A DNA stretch of 64,000 nucleotides. It comes from Sisyra terminalis. Taxonomy: Eukaryota > Arthropoda > Insecta > Neuroptera > Sisyridae. Below, piece by piece: positions 51,037-64,000 of the stretch. Under the pieces are notes generated by a model. It was not told where the DNA came from. It did not search any database and worked only from the letters and a program-made list of their open reading frames with translations. Numbering within the stretch: position 1 is the stretch's first letter; each line of letters begins with the position of its first letter. The translations under genes were made by a program, and so were the position numbers. The DNA is taken from positions 39,556,001 to 39,620,000 of the forward strand of contig OY292278.1 in the NCBI GenBank assembly GCA_958496175.1. Reading direction: 5' to 3'.

Positions 51037-53727
51037 GTAAAAAATAGAAAAAAAATCTTTAGAATTGACTAAACCGTTGATTTAAAACTTTAATATTATT
51101 AAGGGGTTGCTAATGCCTTTTCTATAAAAAATTGACAAGCACATAACTTTATGAAATCTGTAGAAAAATGTGTCAAATTAAGTATCAAGTTTAATCTAAT
51201 AATATACCCAAATAAAAATTAAATAATTTCAGGTTTATGAATAATTATTTCATAGTATCTTTTCTACAACTTGATTACAGTATTTCTATTCAGTAAGTAT
51301 TCTATTTGATGAACTTTATTTGACTAATTCATAACTCATTATTGGATCTATTTTTCAATATTCCTTATATTAATATACTTAATTTTAAAAATTTTCTTAA
51401 TTAATTAATTTATTGACCTTTAATTTAAATGAAATGCTGCTTCCTAATAAGGCAAACTTAATTACAATTCAAGTATCGATAGGTCCCAATGGAGTGCATA
51501 GTATTTGCGAATCCGAATGCATCTATGGTATGTATACAGACATTGATCTTGGGATAAGATTTGTGAAATTTTCAAAATTTCAAGAAAATCATTAAATCTC
51601 TCAATTCCATTGGCTAATTGCCACTTTCATTGAAATGTTGAGCTTAAAAATTAATTTTAAAGCGGTAACAAAATTGTTTAATTTCAGTTTAAAACAATAT
51701 TTTTAATAGAGTTTATAGTTGTATAGTTATTAACTTTTAATAAAGAGAGAATTATCAATCCATAAAATTCAATTCAATTTTAGATTAATCGATTAAGTAA
51801 ATTATGAAAGATTTTTTTTTAGCTTTTTGCTTATTTTTTTTAAATTTATGGGGAATGACATCTGAAACTTCATGGGTTTTGGTATTATATTAATACCAAC
51901 GCATTTCTTGAGTATCATTGAAATATATTTCTGTGATTGATTCATAATGCTTACATTCCTAGTACCATTTGATTTAAAAGGATAGAAAATGTAGTTTTGT
52001 AACAAATAAAATTAAACAAAAGTTACACTTTTTAAATAACACAGTATTCGCAAGAGATTTGGCTCAACTTTACTAGCATAGCGGTTTAAAAATAAAATAC
52101 AAATTAAAAATGGTTTTCCTGCTATATAAAAAGTAGAAAACAGTACAGACAATGAGCTAAAAGTTTACTTCTATGGTCGACAGAAAATGTTTTCAAATAT
52201 TACTCTATAAATAACATCTTCAATGTAATATAACAAAGATTTATTTATTACTTTTAATTTTTGACTTCTTTTAAAGAGTTTTTTGGTTTAATAAAATGTT
52301 TTCTTAACACAAAGATACAGAACAATACCAAAAACCGAGGAGAACTTAAAAGGAAATAAAAAAGTTTAAAATCTAATGAAAAAGTTTAGTGAACCCACAG
52401 TTTTTGTTGAACAAGAGGTTGACAATGGTGAATTTATAATAAATTTGATATTCTAATTCTGAGGGTATAAATAACATATTACCTTTTTAAAATAACTTAA
52501 ATAGAAAAAAACCTGTAAAATAAAAGTTTAATATACAAAAAAGTAAATATTTAACACAGTAGCGTGTGTGGGTGCAGTAGAGTAGGAAGAGTATTATTCC
52601 GGGTGGCACATGAAAATGGGGTGCCATATTTACATTTATTATTCAATAAAAAAATATACTTTGAGAAAAACATGAAGAGTACGTTTGATATTATTTTTAG
52701 AATTTAAAGGTATTAGACTTTTTACTAATTTTCTTGACTAAGAATGAAAATAGGGGATGGAAAATTTCCGGTTAGCCCTGGGTGGCGAAAATGCACGATA
52801 CATCATTGATTTAACAAGAGAAACAAAAAAATGAATTTAATTTTGTAAACATAAGTTTTATGTGTTGTAAAATTAAATTATTTAATCAAAGTCGCAAGAC
52901 AAAAGAAAAAGAAGAAATTTATAAATAAGTACCACAGAATTTTTTAAGCAGATTTAAAAACCACCCACTTACGAATTTCTTATATAACCATTTTAGAATT
53001 AAGTTCCGATTTGAACAACTCATTATCTGGTTTCTATTCCATTAGGTTTCAATATCTTATGTTAGTTTATAGGCAACTATTAATTTATACTTGCTAGTGG
53101 TTGCATAAGTATCCAAATCTTTTTAAAAATAAATATCGATTTAAAATTCAAATAATAGGGTATCTAAGTGATTTAAGAACAATACTTCTAAAAATGTTTT
53201 CTCGAGGAAAAACTTCAAGAAAATTGATTGAATAGGTGGATACCCTTAAAATTCAGCTAAAAAATTTCGAACTTTGGGGCGTTACAATATCAAAATGGTA
53301 GAGAAATCTTCATTTTCTTCTACTTCTTTGGCATTTTTCCATTACGAATTCACCGTTTTGCCTTCTACAATTCTATGATTTTTCAATCATTCTCTTGTTA
53401 GATCTTTTTCTTCCATTGCTTGTACGATGTATGGTTTTGATGTAATTATATATTGAATATTTGAAACTTACTTAAAAAAAATTATATGTAGAATTAAAAT
53501 ACTATACTGTTCTATAAAATAAGCAATAACAGTACTCGAGTTGTAGTTGTGCCACTAAATTAATTACCCTTATATTGTTTGTCATTATATTACTATAATG
53601 ATAAATTTTAGCTTTGCTATACTTCAAGCGATATAAAATTGATACCGAAATACCGAATTATTTTTATTATTATATTTATTCTAGTAGTAAATACTAACGT
53701 TTTATAAAAATATATACTAAATACGTA

Positions 53728-54360
53728 TGATAGCAATACTAACATCAAATCGTTATAAAATTTAAAAGAACCAAGCTGAAACTCAGACAAGCGACAGATA
53801 ACGACATTGTTTTATACTATTTATAAATATAAATACTAATAAATACTAAAAGAATAATGTCAAGAATATGTCAGTTCTGGGAGGAAAAGTATTCATACAT
53901 GATTTTATAGTTGGAAAATTGGAAAGTCCCAAGAAAATAGCACGAAAATGAAGGGAAATCTTAAACTAATTAAAAAGAGGAATGGTTCACCATGTTTTGA
54001 AGAACCTTCTCAGGAAAAGATAATGCTGGAGGGAAGAAATCAACTAGCATGATAGTAATAGCGACATCAAATCGTTATGAAATTTAGAAGAACCAAGCTG
54101 AAATTCAAACAAACAACAGATAACGACATTGTTTGATACTATTTATACTATAAAGAAGAATAACTGAATTCTGGGAGGAAAAGTAATCATACTTGATTTT
54201 GTTGAAGAAAAATTGGTGGGTCCCAAGAAAAAAGCAGGAAAACGGATTGAAATTTTGGCCTTAATATCTAAAGGATTATTAACAAAAGGGATGGTCCAAC
54301 TTGTTTTGAGGAATCATACCAGGAATAAATAATGCTAGAGGGAAGAATTAAACTATACGA
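53728..54360. repeat. Two-copy tandem duplication, unit about 310-320 bp
   Basis: Unit 1 begins ATGATAGCAATACTAACATC (about 53,728) and unit 2 ATGATAGTAATAGCGACATC (54,050). Shared anchors are CATCAAATCGTTAT(A/G)AAATTTA, ACAGATAACGACATTG, TTCTGGGAGGAAAAGTA and AATGCT(G/A)GAGGGAAGAA. Diverged by substitutions and indels. No intact frame. The last part has a faint resemblance to a retrotransposon 3' region that I cannot confirm. Confidence 0.75.
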
Positions 54361-55479
54361 AAATTATAAAGTACTGTTAAGTAAAAAGGAGAAAAAAACT
54401 ATATGTTTATTATTGATTTCAATTCTGTAGATTATCACCAATTTGTTGTAGTTCCGAGGATTTTTGAAGATCTTTTATTTTTAAATAATTTTATTTTTGT
54501 TATTTTTCGCGCAACGTTTCGCAGTTCATTATTGCTATTTCAAGCGAATATAAATAACATTGAATTGTATAAAAGAATAAGTTTTAAACAAAATGTCATT
54601 TATGTTGATATAATAATTAATCGCTATGTCGATTTTTTCTTTGGGCTTTCATTTTTGCGTCAATTCTGTCAAATTATCATGGTAAAAAAAATCTTCAGCA
54701 CATATATTTATAGAAAATTAAATTCCCTACAAGAACGTCTCTTTGAAAATTTTTGCCAGATACCCCGTTTCCGAATAATCAAGCTTTAAATATTGATATA
54801 ATTTTTAGATTTATCTTCTTTATTTTGTAATTTTGTAACTAACGAACAAATAAATATATAGAAATAAACTATATAGATTCTTGAAGGGAATTTAATGTTA
54901 TACAAAAAAGGTCTCTTAACGTTTTTTACATAAAATCATTCTTTCAAAATTGGTTCAACAATGAATAAAACAATAATTTAATTTTTCCTACAACTTTAAT
55001 TGTGAATAACTTTTGAAAAAGTGATTTTATGTAAAAAAAAAGAAAATTCGATTTTTTTGGCCCAGTCTAATGTACACCATTTCACTAATGTTTCTTTTTA
55101 TAACGCTGTTTCCTTTGGCCAATATTGTTGTTTTTTGCATTCTTTGAAGCAAAGAAAATGTTATGGAAACAAAATTATTCTTTTTACTTTATTATTTTCT
55201 TAGTACTTTTCTGGTTTCTTGAATGCTAAAGCTTCTATAAAGTTTTAGGCCATTTATTTTTAATCGTGTATTTCTCAAATTACAATGATAAAAATGGAAA
55301 CTATAATTTTCATAATCATAAGTTTTAAGATTGTTTTTTTAATAACCTAAGAATATATGACATTCCTAAGTTTATATTCGGTTTATATACCATATTCGGA
55401 TATTTGAATAATGGTTCATTTAAAAATTGAAACCAAATAAACTTTTTGCATTTATTGCTTACATATACAAGTTTCCTTG

Positions 55480-56060
55480 TTCGTGGAAAATTTGTATATG
55501 TGAAGCGCTCATCAATGAAGTTCCCGGTGAGTTTTCCGATTCCCCACTATACGCGTGACTCGCTACTGCGGCGTGTGAGCTTTCGATCAATACCCGGCGC
55601 CTCCACCAAAACATCTCATAGACTTACACGCGTTTCCAACCTTTAGTTTAGCGTGGGAAAATTTAAACTTCCACTTTGATAATTTCGATATTTATTTCAA
55701 GTCGTTTGTTCTGAAATATTTACTGATTACTATTGATTATGGTCTTGCATTTTTCATGATAGCGAGCAATGAATGGGGTGGGGAAAGGTTAATTTGAGTT
55801 TATGGGAAAATATTTGTTGCGTTGAGTTTACTGCACCGCATAGCATCGGCGTCGACGTTCAGGTTTTCGCTTCGATCTCTTGTCTGTGCAATCAGTTGCG
55901 CCCATGGTCTGTTAAGGTTCACAGCGTCACGTTGAAGGCGTCGTTCGCATCAACGGCGTCGCTTTTCTATCGTTCTCGGGGTTCAAATACCAACGTTACT
56001 CCAATCCAACATCAACTAAAAATTTCGACTGAACAAAAATTTTTTAAAAAAAAATAAAAA
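55480..56060. other. GC-richer island with an unrecognised 94-codon frame
   Basis: The segment is rich in CpG compared with its surroundings (for example GGCGTCGACGTTC and GCGTCACGTTGAAGGCGTCG). A plus-strand frame at 55,773-56,057 encodes 94 residues (MGWGKVNLSLWENIC...), including Cys-rich CLCNQL and a Lys-rich tail encoded by A runs. I recognise no domain. The minus strand has only short frames. It could be a first exon of an unknown gene, a transposon piece or an enhancer. Confidence 0.25.
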
Positions 56061-57662
56061 TAAACAACCAACAAACACTAAAAATTCACACACCGGAAAC
56101 GTGTACATTTTTCCTCGGCTTAAATGAGTTGAATTTTTGCCGCTTGTTACAAGACCGGGAAACGAGATTATTATGATTAATGAATGATGAATTATCCGAT
56201 TATTATAGCCTTGTGAGACCAGTCCGAGTTGGTCAAAGCAAGTGAAAATTTAACAAGACATAGACCTGTGTTGGTAAAGTGGTCGCAAAATTATTATCAA
56301 GTATTTCCTTTGTTGGAAAACTTCAATAAAGTTTTTGGTGACATTCCCAGTATCTGCAATTAGTGAGTGCTAATTTCCCTCAAACCGGTAAAAAGTGAGA
56401 AAAAACTTTAATGAATCAAATACAGTTCAAAACTTCACCAAATTAAATCAACAAACGTAAGTAAAACTTTATATAAATTCATGTAATATTAACAATAAGG
56501 AATAAACAATTCCTTAGCTTAGTTTGGAAAAAAATAGTGAGACAACATTTAATTTTGCTGTAGCAAGGGCTGGTTTTTGACCTACTAAGTTTGCATTGTT
56601 TTAAAAGAGCTTTTGACACGCTTTTTGGTGCCAAGTCGTCTGCAGTTTAATTGGTATATGAGCAAAAAGAAGAAAAGAAGTAAAACACGCAAACACTTGT
56701 TGGGACACGAGAACGTATCACTAAGATTTTGATTTTAGAAAGTAAAGCTCCATTATTGAACAAGTTCAATGAATTTGATAAATATTTGGAGTGTAACGAG
56801 TCACGAAAAAGGAAAACGATATTTCAAATTTATCACAGTGTTTTTTCAATGGAAAATGTAACTAATTGATTATAAAATTTATAAATAGAAATCCTTGAAT
56901 TTTATTGGAAGAATATTGGTTTGAACTTGACTGACGCTTTTTTGTCTTAATTTTTTGAATTGAAGAGTTGCAGGTGATATCTTTGGAAGCTTTGTTTTTA
57001 GAAATGGATATTTGTCAATTTAAAGATGATATTGTCTTTTTTTCTCTAATTGGAGATCTTTTTATGATCTTTTTTGACCTTTTTAGAGAAAATTGATTCG
57101 GTAAAACTCATAAAAGTTTTGGAGTCAGCCTTTATGTTTTATGTTTACAAGTTAAATACTTAAACCAAAAAAAAAACTGATTTTTGGATATGGGTTTCCG
57201 TGCAAAAAGAAGATTGAAGTTTTATAATGATAATGGTTAAGTAAAATAAGTTTTCTTCCGAAAGAATTTGGTTATATTAATGGTCTTATTTATTTGATAA
57301 GGATTTAAAGAAAAGCTGAAATAATTTGTTCATTTTATGAAAGCAACGGGAAATGTATATTGTTTAAGTTTCATACTTTCATTTATCATATAATTGCCAG
57401 GATGTTATTATTATATCTGCTTTTCTTCCCCTATTGTTCCTACTTTCTTTTGACTGCTATAAAATGATAAACTTTTCTTTAAAATAAAAAAAAAATGCTG
57501 GTTATAGATATCCTAATGAAACAGAACTATGAAATTTGTTTAAAAAAATTCTAATTTACCATAACAACCCTTATTTCTTGATAATTTTTAAAGTAACACT
57601 GTTTTTTCCTAATTTGAAGAATGTGTTCCTTAACTTTCAAAATAAATTTACAGTGGTGTTAA

Positions 57663-57977
57663 TCAAAAGTTTACACCACAAATTTTCTCATCTTTTCCTT
57701 TTTCTTTACTGCACATTTCCAGACATAGACGGTCGTTGATGAGTTTCTTGAACTCTTTTCTGTCAGTGCCAAATCTTAACAGTTGTTCCATACTAAGACG
57801 ATTCCACGCGCATATATTTCGTATTGAAAATAGTTTTAAGTGTTTTATTTGCCTTTTTCCTTTAATTTTTCGTTGTATGATAGTTTGAAAAATAAGTAAC
57901 TTTAACTTTAGACTACTTAGCATTCGAAGAATGTTTTCTAGTTTTCGGGATTTGATTAATGCCTGTCTGCCTTCATT
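57663..57977 (-). pseudogene. Degraded LINE C-terminal fragment
   Basis: On the minus strand the frame reads ...KLENILRMLSSLKLKLLIFQ followed by TIIQRKIKGKRQIK, then IRNICAWNRLSMEQLLRFGT and DRKEFKKLIND. This follows the pattern LLQLIIQGKIEGKR...WLRNIR.W.G.S.EQLFR...DR seen at the end of insect LINE-like polyproteins after the reverse transcriptase. The GRR/WLRN core is eroded and no catalytic domain is nearby. The beginning of the frame lies inside the first unit of the adjacent tandem duplication. Confidence 0.6.
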
Positions 57978-58445
57978 CTAGTACGTGATCATTTACTGCT
58001 TTAAGATAGGCACAGGATACATATTTAAAACCATATTTCAAAAGTTTCCAGATAGGTTATGATGTCAACTAATCTGAACATCCATTCTTTACATGTATAA
58101 AAGAGGGTACTCCTCTGGTATTATAGTACCGAAGTAATCGCACGAAAGTAATTTTTAATTTTTCGTTGCATGATTGTTTGAAAAATAAGTAACTTTAACT
58201 TTAGACTACTTAGGATTCGAAGAATGTTTTCTAGTTTTCGGGATTTGATTAATGCCTGTCAGCCTTCATTCTAGTACGTGATCATTTACTGCTTTACGGT
58301 AGGCACAGGATACATATTTAGAACCATATTTCAAAAGTTTCCAGATAAGTTACGATGTTGACTAATCTGAACGTCCATTCTTTACATGTATAAAAGAGGG
58401 TACTCCTCTGGTATTATAGTACCGAAGTAATCTTACGAAAGTAAT
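57860..58445. repeat. Recent 293-bp tandem duplication
   Basis: Two contiguous units, 57,860-58,152 and 58,153-58,445, offset by 293 bp throughout and almost identical. Differences are scattered single bases, for example GCATTCGAAG versus GGATTCGAAG and TTTAAGATAGG versus TTTACGGTAGG. The unit includes part of the LINE-like fragment. High identity marks it as the youngest duplication in the window. Confidence 0.92.
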
Positions 58446-59107
58446 ATGATCTCTTGGAATTTGCTTCTCGCTTTAATCTCTTGAATTAAATTCAAATCTC
58501 CTTTCACCATGGCGTCTAAGGATTTAAACTGACAAACTCTCTTATTTTCTTTATTGAGTTTGTAGCAGTTATTATCCTTTTTTGCTGAATATTTTTTGTT
58601 TGGCTTTATGTACGTTAATACCTAAGCAGTATTTGCAGTAGGTTTATAAATTCATGAAACCAAACGTAATAAGAATACAATAACTTAATTTTTTTATTAT
58701 AGTCACGCGTTTTAAATTGAATAAGTTCTGCATAAGGATGTTGAGAATATCAATATGCAAGCCAATTTAATTTTTATTCCATTTGTTTCTCTCGAAGCTT
58801 ACAACGGGATTCGAAAAAATGCATCATGGATCGTCATATCATTTGGTATATATCTCCGTTTTTCATAAACATGTATTGAAAGATATATTATCTATAATAT
58901 GGAGTAGGTACTTCATACATTTGAATTAGAATTCTTAGCAAATACACTTAATGATAATTGCTTTGATATTCCCATTTCTTGTATTCTATGGTCCCATCCC
59001 ATTACGATCTATGGAGGAAAAAACTTAAGTAAAACAAGATATTCTTAGTTCAAAAATAATGGAACAACTAGAAAATTCCGAAATGTATGAAGATTTATTT
59101 GTTTCTA

Positions 59108-59584
59108 ATGTCCGACCGAATTTTTGGTTTCAGTTTCAGCTGTCGTCAAGCCGAAACTACGGTCGAAAATTTTGAGAAATTATTGTTTCTCAATTATAAT
59201 AATACGTTCTTCAATCATGGATACTGATAATTATCAGTTCATGAAAATTAAATTCTAAATATTCTTTAATATTTTTTATTAAGTTCAAGAGAAGCTGACC
59301 AAAGTTTAGAAGAGATTCTTTTGTTTTTAATGATCTAAAAAAGGGTACTTTATCTGTTGTGTACCCAAACATCATATTGTAACTTTATTTGTTTTATGTT
59401 GTTCGTAACTTATAGTAAAATAAGATTAATAAACAGCTAAAGACAGACTAATTATGATAATTTGTTTTTCCTACGAAAACATGAACCTTATATGAATGTT
59501 TCAGTTTCGGTTTCGGCTGAAACAGAGACCAATCACGAAATTCGGTTTCGGTTTCAGCCGTAAAAATTAGTTTCATTCGGACAC
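59108..59584. mobile_element. MITE-like element with GTTTCAG/GGCTGAAAC-rich ends
   Basis: The left end (59,110) starts GTCCGACCGAATTTTTGG and continues into GTTTCAGTTTCAGC. The right end is TTTCAGCCG...TTTCATTCGGACAC (to 59,584), so the outer GTCCGA/TCGGAC and the inner GTTTCAG/CTGAAAC strings are inverted. The interior is AT-rich and non-coding. Target duplication not clear. Confidence 0.45.
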
Positions 59585-62343
59585 TATTTCTTTCAATTCA
59601 TAGTAATAATTATCGCACATCTTCTTATAATTATTTAAATAGTAAATTTAATTTGAAACTTCATCCAGAAAAACTTTGCTTGGAATTACTTGAATAAATT
59701 TTAAAAGTGAAAATTGGCCAATTATAATATATTTTTCGTAATTTCAATTGTATTTTTATGTGTTGTATTCGATAGGGTATCCGTTTAACAAAATATTTTG
59801 CATATTTAAATACCTTTTACTTCAGGATTCTATATCTTTTAAATGATAATAATTGACGAACAGCCTTCAACTTAAGTAGTAGTTCATTACTAACTGCAAT
59901 TAATACACAATAATTGGCTTTTTAAAAATAGTTTCCTTCAACGCCCTTACTATTTCCTTTAGGCATGTAAAGGTTGCGTTTAAAAATTATTCAAATTAAC
60001 TCAACAATTTTCAGATAATTGCATAATTAATAAAAATGAAATAAAATTGGTTTTAAGAAACAAATTAAATTTCGTCAAAATGAATTCATTTATTCAAATG
60101 TTTATTTTTGTCATTTATATTTGGAAGGAGGTTAATTTTGATAATCTTTTGATTATCTAATGATAAATTCTTACTTTGTAGTTCAAAATTTTGAGAAAGT
60201 ATCCATTATTTTTGGTCTAAAAAATATAAGTCTATAATGCAATCAGGTCATTGGATTTCAAGACACAGGTCCCACTGGGTATTCTTAGTGTCCAGAATAA
60301 AAAACAATGAGTATTGTAGGTACTATTAGTTATGATCTTTTAAAACCAAATTGAAAAGAAATTTTAAGAAGAAGAAATTACATGAGGATCTTTTTCAGCA
60401 AAGTGGTAATTTACTGCCGTGAGAAACGTTTCTTTTTTATATTGAAAAGAGTAAAAAAATATTTAAGAAGTACAATGTCTAGAAAAATGGACCTGATTAT
60501 TGTCTATGATAGATTTTGGAGAAATGGTTGATGATTTTAACTCTCTAAAATTTATAAAATATAATAAAACCTACAAAATAATCCATTTTATCTAAGAGAA
60601 CTTATATTGAGGAACTTGCAAAAAGTGATCACAATATAGACCGCAGGGTCTTAAACATGGACCATGGTTAATTTGGTTTTAATTATATTCGGGCAATGCG
60701 TAAATTTATATTAATCAAAGAAAGTACCTATGTTAAATTAATTGTTTATCATTTATAACAATACTGTTAGAATGATTTGCTATTCTTTGAGTTTAATCCA
60801 CTTTTAGATCATGTACTATTTCGAGTAATGGTCAGCTTACTTTGTTTAAAAAGTCATATATACAAAATGACTATCTTGCCGTGCGTCCGTGCAGAATGGG
60901 CTATGCGCATGCGCTCTGTTATCCCCACTTACGCATTCAAAACTTTGGTAGGGGTACTCACTCACTAATGTATTTATTTGTGAATACGTATTTCGGATTT
61001 TCAGGTTTACAATATGTGAAAGTCAAAAAACATAATGCTCACTTATAAACTTAACTTAACCTTTTCAGATATATCTACTTATCAGAATTTAAATTTTTAA
61101 GCAGACCCTAAGTTTTTGTTTCTAATAATAAATCAACTTTGTTTGATACTAAGCAGTAATAACGTTTCGCTTTTAACGGACTTTGATTGATTATTAAATT
61201 TGAAATTTCGATTGTTTATTAAACGTTATCCCTTACAAACTTTGTTATCGTTTTTCACTCTTTTAGGAGAGAAATTTTCAAAAAACCCTTTTTTATTATA
61301 TATCTGCATCGTATAAGGAAAACATTTTCCAAATTTAATCGACACAAATGTGCACTTATATTTGAAAATACAATGTAAAACGAAAAAAAATAAAGACATT
61401 CTTTATGTTAGTTAACATGACTAAAAAGCTATTCGATTTCGCATATTTGGACGTTGTACATACAAAATTGTTGGAAATAGGTGGAAAGCGTGGAAGTAAA
61501 TTCGAATATTTTATTTATTTTCAATAACAATAATTGGTTTCCAAATTGTTCTAAATATCGAAAAAAAGTTAGTATCGAAGATTTTATATTTGAATTGACA
61601 GTGAAAAATAAATGGCAAAAAATTGCTACTTTAATGCTTTTCAGCCGAATAATTAATTACTCTAGATCACAACCATTGGTTCATAAAAAATAGATTTTAA
61701 AAAGTTTGATTGTTGAAAAACGAACCAAAATTTAAAATCGCCTATTTGGTGTAAGTACTTCTATTTTATTTCTTAATTTAATTTTAGATAATTTTTTTTT
61801 ATATTAACAACACTTTGATTATTAAATTTAAAATTTAGATTCTTGATTAACTACATTATCTCATATTAAACATTTTCTTGAGATAAAACCTTTAGTTGCG
61901 AATGCCACGGGCAACTACTAGTTGGATTATAAATTATTAAAATTGGAAACCGGTACAATAATCTTTAATTTATGTCTTTTCTTTAACATTACGTTCGGAC
62001 TTGTATCTATATTTTGTTGCTAGAGTAGTGAAAAATGTAGGATTTATCCAACTGAATAATCTTTATCTACTAAATGGTTATCTTAGGTCTATAGCTCTAT
62101 CCAGGAGAACAAATATTGGCCCTTAATGAAACAATGAAGAAATAAAACAACAGTTGAATAAATATAGAGTTTTGCTTATCTACTCTTTATACCTACTTGT
62201 TTCAACAAAATAGTCTTCTGTCAAAATTGTAGGAATACCCAAATATTCCCAAGGTATCCAAAAGATTAAAACTTGCCTTTCCCGCAAGTAAAAACCAAGT
62301 GATTGACATTTGTAGAATTGTGAAATTTCGATAATTTTATCAA

Positions 62344-62367
62344 ATTATCAAATCATGATTTGATAAT
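62344..62367. repeat. Perfect 24-bp palindrome
   Basis: Twelve-base arms around a central TCATGA (start ATTATCAAATCA, then its exact complement), with no spacer. Function unknown. Confidence 0.75.
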
Positions 62368-63396
62368 ATTAGTTGATTTATTTGCTGTACTACAGACTAA
62401 TCTTGAAAAAATAAACACAACACAACTCAGTATTAAAATCGTCTTATTTTTTATACTTCAACAGCTCAATTTTGTTCAAAATTATTGGTAAACAATGAAA
62501 GAAAATATATATTTCTGAGAAATATCCTTCTCAAATTCCTTGAAAATTGTTATGAGTTAAGAAGTAAGGGAGACAATTTAAATATTAACAAGAAAAATTC
62601 AAGGATGTTCAAGAAATGATGGAAAAGCAATTTATAATGGATTGATTTTATGGTTGTCCAATAAGGTCCACAAATTTTGTATAAACTTCAACTTATTCAT
62701 AATAATGTTTCTTATTCCTAATACACAGTTATATATTAATACAAATCGATTTTTAAAGGTAATTTTTGCTTTTTCGACCCTTTTTCCAATATTGATTAAA
62801 TGTAATTGACAACCCAATTAACTTGAGAAAAGCTTCTTCATACATCATCCGACATTTAATGTCTCTTTACTGTTACGACTTTCCCTGATGTAAACTTACT
62901 TCAACCTTCAATCAAACACTTTCAAACAAACTCTTACCATTAATAATTAAATTACAAGACCCTTGACAAACAATAAAACTTATGCAGCAAGAGTTTCGTA
63001 AAAAAAAATTAAACTTACTTCTAAGTACCTAAGTCTGGAAATTATTAAACATTAAAGATTATTGTGATAGGTAATTAATATATCTCTGACATACTTTTTT
63101 AGTTTTTATCGTATTTCTACAAACTAAGTCAAGAGCACTCATCAATACTACGCTTCAACCTAATTAAATTTCAATATGAGTTTAAAACGGGGGTTCTAAA
63201 CCGCCTCGAATGTGCCCCAGATGTCCATCATTGTCACCACCTCGATTGCTCCCCGTGCTCGTCAAATATAAGCTAGCGTTATCACGGAAACCCGTCAAGT
63301 ATTAATGGCAAAAAAAAAGATAAAAATACCCTCGACAAATATGAAATTTCTTGTTCATATTTTTATGTTCATTTGTATGAATAAAAATCAGTATGA

Positions 63397-63414
63397 ATAC
63401 AAATGCATTTGTAT
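63397..63414. repeat. Perfect 18-bp palindrome
   Basis: ATACAAATGCATTTGTAT, adjacent to related direct repeats of ATTTGTATGA (63,371-63,380 and 63,407-63,416). Could be a dimeric factor-binding site. Low functional certainty. Confidence 0.7.
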
Positions 63415-64000
63415 GATTTTATTTTAAGAGTTCTTGATTCTCTTGAATATGCCGAGTCAAGTGTTGTGGTAGTCGTGGCTAGGCATTTTATCTTGGCCAT
63501 TTCGAATCTAGGTTATTTGAATAATCAAATATTTTCTTGGAATTATTTTCATGGAATTTCATATTTTCTGCTACTAATATAAAATGTCCCTACTCGTTCG
63601 TTACTCAAGTCAAGCATAAAAGAGCATTTCAAAAGATGAACTTCAATAAAATTGCCAGTAAAAATGGCATTAACTACCGTTTAAAAAACAATAAATTAAA
63701 CGATATATTTATGAATATAGCGATCAATTTTTGCAGCAAATATTTGAAAGATTTTTTTTCATTTGAACCTTAACTGAAAGCTCAAATATTTTCTTTCCAA
63801 AGCTCGTACTTACTAACCTGAAAGTGTATTTTTTCATGCGAACATCATTTTATTCAAAGCTTTTTCCGTAATGACATCGTTACAGCTGCAACCGATTTTA
63901 TTGGATTTGAGAGTTGAAAACCGCAATCTTACAGTAAGTTTATATACGTTTCATGACAAAAATTGCTTTTCGCAAACCACTAGCAGAGATTTGCACGACT

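Larger units (their letters stand above)
48941..64000. other. Downstream of Wnt9, no confident gene
   Basis: About 15 kb of AT-rich DNA. It contains a TAA microsatellite near 51,000-51,036, tandem duplications at 53.7-54.36 and 57.86-58.45 kb, a LINE-like fragment near 57.7-57.98 kb, a MITE-like element at 59.1-59.6 kb and less AT-rich islands at about 55.5-56.06, 60.87-60.97 and 63.18-63.3 kb. The longest open frames (for example 54,403-54,789, 128 codons) are low-complexity and resemble no known protein. Confidence 0.6.

Noticed and set aside
54403..54789. 128-codon plus-strand frame
   Set aside because: Rich in Phe/Ile/Asn as expected from random AT-rich DNA; no motif, signal or splice context.
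55970..55995. GGTTCAAATACC, a tRNA B-box-like string
   Set aside because: No matching A box or cloverleaf upstream.
1..64000. CRISPR arrays, operons, bacterial-type promoters, rRNA or tRNA genes
   Set aside because: None seen; the window is eukaryotic nuclear DNA.

Overview
This is an AT-rich stretch of animal nuclear DNA, almost certainly from an insect. It has long introns, GT-AG splicing, many decayed transposon fragments and few coding exons. It carries the divergent Wnt1-Wnt9 gene pair known from the ancestral arthropod Wnt cluster. I cannot settle the insect order from the sequence.

Layout. Positions 1-22,187 hold the 5' part of Wnt1 (wingless) on the minus strand: coding exon 1 at 21,870-22,009 (signal peptide), an intron of about 16.8 kb, exon 2 at 4,785-5,047, and at least 4.8 kb of intron 2 running off the left edge. 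The remaining Wnt1 exons are outside the window. Intron 1 contains a broken Penelope-like retroelement (GIY-YIG endonuclease end), small inverted-repeat elements, a roughly 460-bp tandem duplication and a GATC-rich island. Positions 22,188-47,370 are the intergenic region between the two divergent promoters. It is non-coding as far as I can see, with several less AT-rich islands that are candidate cis-regulatory modules, plus retrotransposon debris near 41-42 kb. Positions 47,475-48,871 hold a complete two-exon Wnt9 gene (the Drosophila Wnt4 orthology group) on the plus strand, 354 residues. From 48,872 to the end I see no confident gene, only AT-rich DNA, tandem duplications, a degraded LINE-like fragment and a small MITE-like element.

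How the genes relate. Both encode secreted, lipid-modified Wnt ligands. Head-to-head orientation with about 25 kb between start codons means that enhancers in the intergenic DNA could act on either gene. The most unusual coding observation is in Wnt9. Its acylation hairpin is intact, but the C-terminal finger lacks the Trp-Cys-Cys triplet typical of Wnts and there is an extra cysteine elsewhere. The Wnt domain is also encoded in one uninterrupted exon. I found no CRISPR, tRNA or rRNA, and no convincing new multigene system.
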